A stretch of 64,000 bases of DNA from Galaxea fascicularis (Eukaryota > Cnidaria > Anthozoa > Scleractinia > Euphylliidae). The position numbers were made by a program, and so were the translations under genes. Below, in pieces: positions 44,346 through 53,975 of the stretch; position 1 is the first letter of the stretch, and each line of letters opens with the position of its first letter. Where the stretch lies: assembly GCA_948470475.1 (NCBI GenBank), contig OX419342.1:11084508-11148507 (forward strand), given 5' to 3'. The notes beneath the pieces are model-generated. The model did not search any database and was not told where the DNA came from. It saw only the letters and a program-made list of their open reading frames with translations.

Positions 44346-44890
44346 AACACGCGCAAAAGATGCTGCTTGTTCCGGAACAATTATTGCAAAGTATCGAAAC
44401 AGAACACCGGTTAACAACTCCTCCGCAGCTTACGACATTAACACGTTTGGATCGAGACATGGAAAGTATCATGGATTCTTCCTTACCAGAAGACCAAAAA
44501 GTGACTTTATTGGATCAACTTTTGCAACGGTATTAAGGGCTATCAAAACAAATGAAGAGCGAATCGACTGTAAAACCTACGGTGGTATTATCAACGCCAA
44601 CGCCTCCCGCAACAGAGACAACTCCCAAGGTAACGCAACCACCGTTGACATCCCAGGTAAAGATTACAAAACAACCACCAAGAAAACTACCTGCTACACC
44701 GGTCGCTACAACGCGGTCAAAAATTCCCGTTAGCATTGAAACGCCACCTTCACCCCAGGAACCAGCCGTGCATGAATGGATGATGGAAACACCGCCAGAC
44801 TCCGTTCGCAAAAGTATTAAAAGGTCCTATAAGGCGAGAACTCCATTAGTGGCAAGACTGAGGAGCAATAGACAGTGGGAACCGTATTAA
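44342..44890 (+). pseudogene. Last Polinton gene, conserved small protein with in-frame stop
   Basis: The frame starts MKHAQKMLLVPEQLLQSIET and continues LTRLDRDMESIMDSSLPEDQ, then LLDQLLQRY followed by TAA at 44534-44536. It continues in the same frame through a Pro/Thr-rich linker to RLRSNRQWEPY at 44890. The N-terminal block is a conserved short protein in related Polintons, function unknown. The stop is probably a mutation because the same frame stays open for another 118 codons. The last 117 bases lie inside the right terminal repeat, so an inverted partial copy exists at the left end. Confidence 0.7.
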
Positions 44891-46384
44891 ATCGAACAAT
44901 GCGTCTATTAAAATGACGGGCTTTACGAAGCACAAGCACTTTTTGTTATAGCTCTTGTTAATGCAATAAAGTGTTTGAAATTGCTTGGAAGAAATACGGC
45001 TGACTTTTATTCATTTCAAATTCACTGCATTTTAAGTCTCTGTATTGTGTGTTTAATTGTCAAGTCCGTGTAATTCATCATCATTAGTCGTGCGGTTCAA
45101 ATGATTGTTTTCAAACCGACTCTTGTTTCAATACCTATAACTGAGAGTTGAATCAAACCACTTTAAAGGTCGGCCCAAAGGGTGCTTTTAAGACCTCGAG
45201 GAAGCGAGATGCCCCTAAGAACCGAATACAACTTCATAAAAACTGTTACGGTAAAAATGATTTCGGTCAACTTTGAGAAAAGATGTTTGTATTCTCGCCT
45301 CAGTGACCACAATAACATTTTTTGCAGGTGAATTGTTTGGCTGAAATTTGCATGTAACAATAACATCTTATGAACTATTCTTGTAGTCGAGGTCCCTCTG
45401 CGCCGCTGTCTATTCATTTATATTCACATTTCGCTTTGTGTCTCTGTAATTTCTGTAATATTAAATATTTCATAAATAAACTGAACTAAACTGAAACTGT
45501 CACTAGCTTTCATCTTTCCATTGCAATCGAAGATTATTCGCTGTTGGCGCTTTGATTCAAGTTTTCGTTTTTTCTACAATAACCCAAGGTAAAACTCGGA
45601 TCAAAAACCGTGTTTACTTCTGATTTCACGATGAGAGCGGAGCGCGTGGTTCTGCCGACAAAACGCCGTGTGAATTTTAACAAATTCATCTTCCATGTAG
45701 ACTTTACAAATTCATTTTGATCAAGCACGCAAAACATTCTTGTTTGATTTCATCATTCGGATAAGAATACACTCTACACACTCGAATTACAAACTTAGTA
45801 TAATTCGTTGATTCACGCTAAACATTCTTGTTTACATTTTCATCTGATCTCTTTCATTCATTCCCGCTAGTTTTTTCGATTAGAATCAATTTTGGTTTTG
45901 AAGACCTCATCACGCCAGTGTTTTTTGAAAAAAGAGCTGACGATGCGTGACAAGCCACGGAGTTGAGTAATCTCTTTCGCATAGCTATGTGATGATGTCA
46001 TTCCTTGATACCTACCCAACCCTATTGCGAAATCCTGAATTTTGACCCCTATGATGACGTCATCCCCTCTGTCATATTACGTGACTTAATTTGTTATGCC
46101 ATGAGGCGTTCAGTTGTCACATCACGTGACTTAGTTTGTTATGCCACGAGGCGTTCAGTTGTTGTTGCGTTGTTGCTGTCCGCCATATTGGACGTGCTAG
46201 TTTAGCTTACTGACAGTTTACAGTTATAAAACTCATTAACCATACTTCAAGACATCTTGTACAGTTGTGGACATATTACACCCTCCTTCCTGCCCTCGTG
46301 CTGTGCACGTGATAATTACCATATCCCCCATTGTTCTCGTTAATTTATTCTTTTGATTGTGCTAGAGTGACCCCCTTTACTACT
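44774..46384. repeat. Polinton right terminal inverted repeat
   Basis: It is the inverse of 35292-36625 and ends in GGGTAAAG-complementary CCCCCTTTACTACT. It is interrupted by a solo LTR at 46070-46280. It contains the end of the last gene at its inner side. Differences from the left copy are few. Confidence 0.92.
46070..46280. mobile_element. Solo LTR with 5-bp target duplication
   Basis: The sequence begins TGTCATATTACGTGAC and ends GGACATATTACA, flanked by CCCTC on both sides (46065-46069 and 46281-46285). The left Polinton terminus is uninterrupted at this point, so it is a later insertion. Inside, a unit of about 48 bases (ACGTGACTTARTTTGTTATG, then CCAYGAGGCGTTCAGTTGT) is present twice in tandem. 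No internal retroelement genes remain, as expected after LTR-LTR recombination. Confidence 0.88.
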
Positions 46385-46390
46385 AACCTA

Positions 46391-46412
46391 TATATATATA
46401 TATATATATATA
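46391..46412. repeat. TA microsatellite next to the Polinton
   Basis: About ten TA units directly follow the right target duplication. Confidence 0.85.
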
Positions 46413-46506
46413 CAACTGTTAGTAGGTCTCTCAAGCCAACAAAGGTGTCACTGCGTCAGGAGGATCAGTAGGATTCTCAGTCCAAACCTCACAGCATGAA
46501 TGAATG

Positions 46507-46692
46507 TAAAACGTTAAAAAGAAAGCGAGGATGGACAACTTCTGACGTTAAAAAAAAAAGGATAAAAACTATAATAAAACGTTTCGGTCGAAGACCTTCT
46601 TCAGAAGAAGGTCTTCGACCGAAACGTTTTATTATAGTTTTTATCCTTTTTTTTTAACGTCAGAAGTTGTCCATCCTCGCTTTCTTTTTAAC

Positions 46693-46698
<6 letters not shown>
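46507..46698. repeat. Near-perfect 190-bp palindrome
   Basis: The left arm TAAAACGTTAAAAAGAAAGC (continuing GAGGATGGACAACTTCTGAC and a GGATAAAAACTATAATAAAA block) is mirrored by the right arm, with the centre at about 46602 (CCTTCTTCAGAAGAAGG). Only the A/T run length differs. The arms contain the GGTCTTCGACCGAAACG motif common at coral transposon ends. The palindrome runs straight into the TA repeat at 46696-46757. Confidence 0.9.

Positions 46699-46757
<59 letters not shown>
46696..46757. repeat. Long TA microsatellite
   Basis: About 30 TA units at the right end of the palindrome and about 75 bp downstream (minus strand) of the S3-S5 exon donor. Confidence 0.9.
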
Positions 46758-46760
<3 letters not shown>

Positions 46761-46831
46761 TCTCCCAGTTCAGAAATAATACCATGAAAAAAACAAGAAA
46801 ACAATACGAATCTCTGTATGTTGTCACTTAC

Positions 46832-47176
46832 TGTGTGGTATCTCCGATCATCGGAATTTCGGCTACAAACCATTTTGTCATTGCGCTTGAAAAAGCCAAG
46901 GTAATGGCCATAAAATGAAGAGCTACCACTGTTGTGTCTTTAATGATGCGGATCAAAGCAATTTGGATTGTTCCAACCTTTTTGAATGTCTCTAAAAGAG
47001 AACCAACCGCTCTGAACGTGAGAGGTAGAGTGTTCCAACCATAAAGAAAACTTGCTATCTGTAGGGTTCGGTTGTTTGTGACCGATTCTGACACCACCCA
47101 CGTAATTACCCTCATTGGGAGAATTAGCCAGAAATAGCATACGAGGATGGCAAAATCAAAGATATTCCATCGATCA
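46832..47176 (-). CDS. Host gene exon: TRP channel S3-S5
   Basis: Acceptor TTATTTTTACTTGCAG and donor ACCACACA|GTAAGTG bound 345 bases. The first base completes the AG left by the upstream exon, and two bases are left for the next. It begins DRWNIFDFAILVCYFWLILP (the WN..D entry of S3), then SFLYGWNTLPLTFRAVGS (S4) and KKVGTIQIALIRIIKDTTVV (the linker with the I.KD pattern). S5, ALHFMAITLAFSSAMTKWF, follows. This layout matches TRPC channels. The next intron carries the Polinton. Confidence 0.92.
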
Positions 47177-47199
47177 CTGCAAGTAAAAATAAGGTAATG

Positions 47200-47740
47200 A
47201 TAATGTTTGCAAAAATGATCATTATGGTAATGATATCAATAACACTAGAATTAACAATAGGAACGGCGATCACAATGACAATGTCATTGTTAGTTTCACT
47301 GTCAGTGACAGCGACAGTCACAGTGACACTAACAGTGGTGTTGACATTGACATTGATATTGACATCGACAATGACCATGACAATGACAGTGACAGTGACA
47401 TCGACAATGACCATGACAATGACAGTGACAGTGACATCGACAATGACCATGACAATGACAGTGACAGTGACAATAATGTCAGTGACATTGTCAGTGCCCG
47501 TGCCAGGGCCAGTGTTATTGTCAGTGACAGTATCAGTGGCAATGACAGTGACAGTGTAGGTGTCAGTGTCAGTGTCAGTGTCAGTGAAATTGTCTGTGAA
47601 GGTCACAGTGACAGTGACATTGCCAGTGTTTGTGTCATTGTTAGTGCTGAAGTCAGTGTCAGAATCAGTGTCAGTAAAAGTGAGTGTCAGTGTCAGTGCT
47701 ACTGTCAGTGTCAGTGAAAGTGAAATTGACGGTGATATTG
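47200..47740. repeat. Degenerate TGACAG/TGTCAG tandem repeat
   Basis: The stretch consists of hexamer-like words GTGACA, GTGTCA, TTGACA and CATTGA. It includes a regular section at 47363-47475 with a 48-bp period (GACATCGACAATGACCATGA then CAATGACAGTGACAGT), about three units. It fills most of the 638-bp intron between the S1-S2 and S3-S5 exons. Long open frames on both strands here are repeat translation. Confidence 0.9.
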
Positions 47741-47814
47741 ACAGTGGTGCAATGGTAATATCATTATCACTATATCGAAGAGACATAAGAAATGGTAATA
47801 GTCACGTTGTGTAC

Positions 47815-48040
47815 CTGAAATAACTATTTCGTTCTTCCAAGTCTACAGCCTGCTTTATTTCTGTAAAAAGGCGACCCAGCTGGAAAACTAAAATGGCCCA
47901 CTCTAAGCCACTAAAAGGGAGTTGCGAAGGCTCCAGACAGATCGCGATGTGAAGTCCTAAGACGGTTAGGTAACTTAGCGAGTCCCGAACGAAGATGAAG
48001 TGTGGAGTCTTGAAATATTTCTCGTAGTCCTTGTATTTTC
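47815..48040 (-). CDS. Host gene exon: TRP channel S2 region
   Basis: Acceptor TTTTTACAACAG and donor TATTTCAG|GTACAC bound 226 bases. The first two bases complete the Gly codon opened by the S1 exon, and the end leaves two bases. It reads KYKDYEKYFKTPHFIFVRDS, LSYLTVLGLHIAICLEPSQL (a hydrophobic helix), then LEWAILVFQLGRLFTEIKQA and ERNSYF. In TRPC channels, S2 is followed by the EW..L.....G....EI pattern and then the WN..D of S3, as here. Confidence 0.9.
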
Positions 48041-49541
48041 CTGTTGTAAAAATTGGGCGAGACATTTGTCATATGCGCATTTAAAACACCACAGCCAGAC
48101 GTCAACGCCTAGTTCCAAAGAATGCTTACTTTTAAAGTTTACACAAATCTCCAGTTTTATTCTGTCTTTCATATGGATATTAGTGGTTTCTAGCTATTTC
48201 CGCCCCAACTTCACGCCGATTTAAGTGTGTCCGTACCTCAAAATTTAGGGTCGTTAAGTATTCATATTCAAGCTATTGTTTTCCCTTATTACTTATTCAT
48301 GTCGAACAATTGCCGAGGATGTCGCATGTTTCCGAAGGTCGCAAACCCTTTGAAGTAAGTAAGATATTTTTCTTTTGTTTTAGACTCCGTGATGGATCTA
48401 ATCTTGAACTCCCGTTGTTACCTTTTATTAGCTGGGAGAAATAATACGCTGTCCTGTGGCAGCTCCCAGGGGAAGCTAGCGAAATGAATCACCCGTTGGC
48501 ATCGACTCGCAACGTGCCGCTTCAGGATCAAGATTTTTTGTGACACATGGATTTGCCGATTCATTCAACTGTCATCTCCAGTAACAGCGATCCTTTTGAC
48601 ATTCGATAAAACCGCGCAGTCAGGCGAAACAGCTAAATGTTGTATGTCAATGCGATGTAAGCGTGATCACAACGAGACTTAGACATTCAGCTTAATTCAT
48701 TTCCTTGACTTTTTCTTCTTGAAAAAGTTTCCCTTCGCTTTTGGTTTGATACTTTGAAGTATCTTCGTTAGGATCAAGTTCTATAGAAACATAAATCTTA
48801 CGGTTGATCGCGCGCTGTCTTTAAAAACAAAGTGCCGTCGCACAGATCTAGAATTACGATACAACTCGCCGATTGGTCAGTTCTGCATGCATCGTCACGT
48901 CACGGCAAACCAGCTAGCGCAGACAACGGAGCGTGATGCCGAGGAAAGAAAAGTGTGAGAAATATGTCCGACGATTATATATCAATAAGAAAGAAAAACG
49001 AACATTTCGAGCGGTCTGTGTTTCGCGGCTCAAATGGAAAGGAAAGAAACAACATTTGCTCTCCAAAATTTGCATCGCTCGACATCGGATCTCCAATAAC
49101 TCCGATGTCGCTCTCAAAAAAAATAGAATCTTCGCTTTCAGAGATCAAAACAAATCGTGTAAGGTCTCTTTTCAAAGTTCTTAAAACCCTCCGATTATAT
49201 AAATTCAAATAAAGAAAGAAAGTATGGGGCAAGTGGTGATTCTGACCCGTGAATTTTTCCGTTTTTTTGCTCCGTCAAAATCGGTGAAAATTTTAAAGTA
49301 ATAATATTTAATTTGTGGCAGAATTCAGTAAATCGGACATCAATGTAAATACATGTTCTTTTTAGTGAGCTAAGTTATGTTAACATTTATCTTTTCATTT
49401 TGTTTTAGTGTCGGTTGAAGTAATGTGCTGTGTGGACCACTCGAAAGCTGATGCGAAGGCCTTCAAACAGACTTTGTTGCCGTTCGCGCAAAATTAAAAT
49501 TGAATCAAACTCAAAGTTTTTTTTTTCAGAAATGGTCCATT

Positions 49542-50173
49542 TAAGGACGTTCGCGTGGAAATTTTCCGACATTGATTTTTTTTCTAACACTTTTACCACT
49601 GTAAGATGATGAGTTAGTTATGTCAGAAATGTAAAAAAAAAATGGAGGGTCACCGACTTCGTTTTGGAGAGAACAAGCTCGGAAGAACACCCCAAATCTG
49701 AAAAAATCGGGCTTCGTCAGCGAATAAGGCCACAGTGTCTGTAAGCCCAAATATTGCTCAATTAAGTGGGCGTATTGAGTAAACTTAGTCAACTGGTGAG
49801 GTTCCTTAATAAAGAAGTTCGCATTTACCAACCATATTTTCACCCGCCTTGCAGCCCCAAGAATTCAGGATTCGATGTCCCGTGAAGAGAAATCTTGATT
49901 TTTTGTTAACTTCCCACATTGATTTTTTTTGTTCATTTTGGATAATGTGGAGATAATTGTAAATAAAATCTGTTTCTGGAGAGAAAAGAAGGGGTCACCG
50001 ACCATTTGAGAGTAAACAGAAGGCGAAGGGAACGCAACAGCTACCCAGCACCGTTTTACTTGCTTAGCTTTCTTCCTCGGCGCACGTACTGGATGGCTGA
50101 CGTAGGATGACCTTGCGACATGGATTTCGTGCACGGTAGGGATGTACGTGAACAATAAGCGCGAACGTCCTTA
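49542..50173. mobile_element. MITE with TAAGGACGTTCGCG termini
   Basis: TTAAGGACGTTCGCG at 49541 and CGCGAACGTCCTTAA ending at 50174 are inverted ends, with TA at each boundary, as in Tc1/mariner-type target duplication. Inside, GGGTCACCGACTTC / GGGTCACCGACCAT and a TTTTTT-rich segment occur twice, so the interior is partly duplicated. No transposase is encoded. Confidence 0.7.
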
Positions 50174-50581
50174 ACCCTACATTCTGGCACAGTTTGAGGA
50201 TTTTCGATTTCTTCATTTTGCACACCTGTAGGAGATATTTACGGACAGCCGCTCTTAAGGTACCTACATGACTGGTGTCGAGATTGTTCCATCAACCTGT
50301 GGGAGCCCTTTGTTCGCCACCGCTGGCCGCATTAATTACTGTGTGCGAAGGTTTTGAATTGGAAAGGAAGTTCTACCTACGTATGGAAGATGATTTATTT
50401 TTACCGATAATAGAAGTTTCGTCTGAGGTCCGCAACCACCTAATGATAAGGTTATATAAGATAGTAATTAAGTCATGATTCTAGTTGATGGGCACCTTCC
50501 CCAGTTTGGATAAAGTTCATTTTGTCCAAGAATTTTAAGTCTTAAATGTTATATTTAAAATTATTTTTTTAATTACTTCAC

Positions 50582-50741
50582 CTAGCACTGTGGCTATGAG
50601 GAATGAAATGGGGAAGAGAACAACATCGAAGAGGCACCATATGTTGAGCAACAACCACCACGGCCTTGAGGACTTTAAATAGTCGCCTTTGCCATACCAC
50701 CTTTCTCTCAGTAGATCTAAGATGATACGATTGTCGAAAAA
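50582..50741 (-). CDS. Host gene exon: TRP channel pre-S1 and S1
   Basis: Acceptor GTCTTTATTTGCAG and donor GTGCTAG|GTGAAG bound 160 bases, phase 0 at the start and phase 1 at the end. It reads FFDNRIILDLLRERWYGKGD, YLKSSRPWWLLLNIWCLFDV, then VLFPISFLIATVLG. The ..LL.ERWY.. segment just before the first membrane helix is the normal end of the TRPC cytoplasmic domain. It joins the 51946 exon (KRKQKK|FFDN) and the S2 exon. Confidence 0.9.
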
Positions 50742-51945
50742 CTGCAAATAAAGACACGAGAAGGTCACGCACTGGGAAGGAGTGCAAAACTTCAATAAGA
50801 AGGACTGAACCTTAATACTGAGTATTAAAACGAAATTCAGAAGACTGCAGCGTCCACTGTGATATAGAAGTTAAACTTTCCCAAGGAATCAGAGACAAGT
50901 TTCAAGTTAAAACTTGTATCTGGTTCCTTGGGCAAGTTTAACTTCTTTATCACTAAGGGCAAAATTACTGAACACTGATTGGCTGAGACAGAGGGCATTT
51001 TTTTTCTTAATCAAGGGCATTTTTAGAAATCAAGATGGTCGATTACAACGTTTTTTTGTAAATCAATTCAAAAAAACTTTACATGGGCCAAGGAGATTCA
51101 TTTGAAACGATTTTCTTTTTGGCTAGGACTTTGGTAAATCTCATTGAATTAATTGGTTGGTTAGAATTGATTGAAATTTGTATTCGCATTAAGCGGGCTT
51201 GCAATGAGAGATGAATAAACTGCATGCACGATTCCCTAATTACTTTCTGAAAACACGCGTGATGATTAATCCTTAATTTTACTCGGCCCCATGCGATTAC
51301 CTATACTTATCAAAGGATCAAAAGATACTCATTGCATGCATAATTTAATGCCTTTACAGCTTCATCAACTGAAGTGTAGCCGACATAAATATCTTTCATC
51401 ATGCAAATTTTTCTCAATTTTTAAAATCATACTTTTACCTTAATGTTGGTATATTTGTATTTATAACTATTTTTGTAACTATTTTAAGCTCCGGATGGCC
51501 AAACGTTTAGCTTAGAAACCATCACTAGTACATTTGTATTTATAATAAAGAAACATTTTGTGTTTCTTTTAGTGGCACTTGACTGAGACTGCTCGAATCA
51601 TTTTCGACAAAGAAACGTTTTGCCTTTGGAATTTGTTCACAGCCTCAACAAGACTTTTTCTACGTCTTCGTTCACTCAATCTATCCTCTAAGTTTTCAAA
51701 ACTTTCCACCCTCAAAGAAAAAAAGGAAGGGGGGGGGGGAAGGTTGGGGATTTTAATAATGACGTTATATGTACGTCTGTCCTCTGGTAGATCATAAGTA
51801 AGAGCCAATCAAATTGCATTTACAGTACATCTTATTACATAAAATTATATAAATGTTCATATATTGTATCCAGGTATCTCTTGTGCCCACTCTCTAGAAT
51901 GAACAACAATAATGAACCCCACTTCATTGTGCACTCTAGTATCAC

Positions 51946-52146
51946 CTTCTTTTGTTTTCGCTTTACTGCAGTCTCCAGGATTACGTCTGTAGCAGGATTT
52001 TTATAAAAAGCCTCTCGCTCCTTGTCATGATATTTCAAAGAATCTATGAAACGCAACATGAATTCCTCGACTTGTTTGGCAAGCTGTTTAAAAGCATCCT
52101 TATCAGCCTTACGCTCGGCAGCTCGATCATGGAGTTTATTTATGAC
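51946..52146 (-). CDS. Host gene exon: TRP N-terminal linker-helix domain
   Basis: Acceptor GTTTGACTTTTTCAG and donor AAGAAG|GTGATA bound 67 codons, phase 0 at both ends. It reads VINKLHDRAAERKADKDAFK, FMLRFIDSLKYHDKEREAF, then NPATDVILETAVKRKQKK. This resembles the helical TRP_2 region of TRPC channels, where a conserved helix follows the DDP motif and ends LAI....K.FV just before S1. Confidence 0.85.
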
Positions 52147-52909
52147 CTGAAAAAGTCAAACAAATATGAAAGTTTACGGTTCCTTTCAGTTTTAGTTACG
52201 TTCCCATTGTAAGCCATTTTTGTGTGGCTTACACGAAGTGTATAGCCACATTATGCTGAGACCAAATTTATTTATTTATTTGTCCACGAGAGTCGAGCGC
52301 CTGTCACGTGGTCTAGTAAGCCACACATGTACGCATTGCAGACCTATTTTTATTTACGTTAATCACTTGTAACAGTAAAGAAGTCCTATAATTTGTGACT
52401 TCTCTCTTACAGAAACCGCCGAATGACCAAGTGACTGCATGCCGATTTAAACGTGGAATTTCATGTATGCAATGTCGAATCAAATTGAAGTTTTATCTTG
52501 CACACAAGCTACAGACTATTTAGCATAGACATGGGGATTTACGGTATTGCGGTATTGAGCTTATTTTTTTTTCATGCGATATTTCGGTAATTTGAATCGA
52601 AACGCGCGGTATTGCGGTATCCTCTTTCGGCCGACGGTATTAGGTAAAATAAGATCCTTCACGATATTGCGGTATCGTTCCTATGCAGTCTCCTGTCTAA
52701 AAGGACCTAAAAGTAGACAAAACAAAAACCGAATCAAGGATAAAGGTGTACCTGACAAACTTGAAATTTCTCTTTACAGGAGTTTCGAACACATCGAACT
52801 AGGTTGCACTCAGGCGAAGGCCGTAAACACAATGAAATACTTAACAGACTTGAGTATATTGCCAAGTTGTGACGGATGTGGTGGTTCGACTACTTAATTG
52901 GGTAAAGAA

Positions 52910-53075
52910 GCCTGAAAAAAATCCCCGTTGAAGTCCAGAATATTTTTCAGGCTTCTTTACGCCATTGCTTAAAATGCGTTCATAACTGCGGGGATCAGTC
53001 CTCATTTGATTCCATATCCGTAGTTCATATATGATTTATTTCATAAATATCATTAAAATTAAGAATTGATAAAAA
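52910..53075. repeat. Degenerate piece of the tRNA-derived repeat family
   Basis: CCCCGTTGAAGTCCAGAATA then TTTTTCAGGC at 52922-52953 and CATTTGATTCCATATCCGTA with GTTCATATATGATTTATTTC at 53005-53042 match parts of the 27360-27810 element. The tRNA-like box region itself is lost. Confidence 0.55.
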
Positions 53076-53975
53076 CTGATTAGTGGAAATGAACAACAAT
53101 AGAAAGGAAAGTGGCTGAACGAATGAACTTACAAATGTTTCCTGCACAGCGAGATAGAACGAAACTGAAACTGAGAGTAATATACAACCTGACCTGACTG
53201 AAAACTGAGGACCGAAGTGAAAAGTTAAGGTAGCTCTCTATGGTATTTGACAAAGCTTTGGATATTACATATGCATAAGTAATTTCTCCCTTGGCAAATA
53301 TTTATCACATAGCACTCGGTAGAAGGGCAATAATAAAAACTTACAGCCTTAGACTATGCATGGAAGACTTTTCCAGGACCAAAATGTTGTTGCCATGGCA
53401 ACTACAGATAAAAATGCTTGGCTTCTTTTTTTAACCTACCTGACTTCTAGACGGTGTTTCTAGGTTTCTACTCTGTGAATTTTCTTTGTTTTGGGGGAAA
53501 CAGAGTAAATATCTAAGGAGTTTGAACTGACAAAGCTACATGAAAATCTGTACATAAGTTTCGGAGGATATCGCAATTTTCGTTTTTGACGCGTATTTCA
53601 TTAATGTATGTATAAAATTTGACGATTTTTTCCTAACAGCGACAAATAGAAAAATTCTATTAATTTGCCAATTTTGAAAAAAATTCACCGTCTGAAACGC
53701 GCTCAATATACCTTTTAAGATCACTCGTCATCAAAATAAAAATTCTTCAAGTTACGGTACTGCGCATGCTCACGTTTGCGCTTTCTTCACACGTGCTAGT
53801 TGGAAATTAGTCGAGAATTGAAACTTATTTTTCACCACTACGGCGAAAAGTACACCTACGTGTTGTAATACTTATGGAAATGCGTTTTAACTTGTGGTTT
53901 CCTCGGCTTCTTTGAAGTGTTCAACGATCCTGCCTAAAATACGGGTTGTTTCTGTCACTCGCGGGGTCTTGCTAG

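Larger units (their letters stand above)
35292..46384 (+). mobile_element. Polinton/Maverick element without DNA polymerase B
   Basis: The element spans 11,093 bp, including a later solo LTR. It has inverted termini of about 1.3 kb beginning AGTAGTAAAGGGGGTCACTC, and is flanked on both sides by AACCTA (35286-35291 and 46385-46390). A 6-bp duplication and AG-starting termini are Polinton hallmarks. All genes are on the plus strand: integrase, two minor-capsid-like genes, pVI-like, major capsid, protease, ATPase and two small conserved genes. Polintons normally encode a protein-primed DNA polymerase B of over 1000 residues. None is present here, and the whole element is shorter than the usual 15-20 kb. 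It lies antisense in a TRPC-like gene intron. Several genes are broken, so it cannot move by itself. Confidence 0.95.

Noticed and set aside
35292..46384. A hidden or split DNA polymerase B in the Polinton
   Set aside because: I looked for long frames or polymerase motifs on both strands between 36.6 and 44.9 kb. All sizeable frames are accounted for by other genes, and none shows polymerase B motifs.
46667..46918. Open frame with a long IYIY run
   Set aside because: It reads through the palindrome and the TA microsatellite and then antisense over the S3-S5 exon.
47124..47786. 220-codon minus-strand and overlapping plus-strand open frames
   Set aside because: They are translations of the TGACAG-type repeat (runs of TDTDTDT and VTVTVIV) and lie in an intron.
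48933..49232. Several overlapping charged frames of about 85 codons on both strands
   Set aside because: No splice sites in a matching phase, no recognised motif, and frames overlap on both strands. Probably noncoding.
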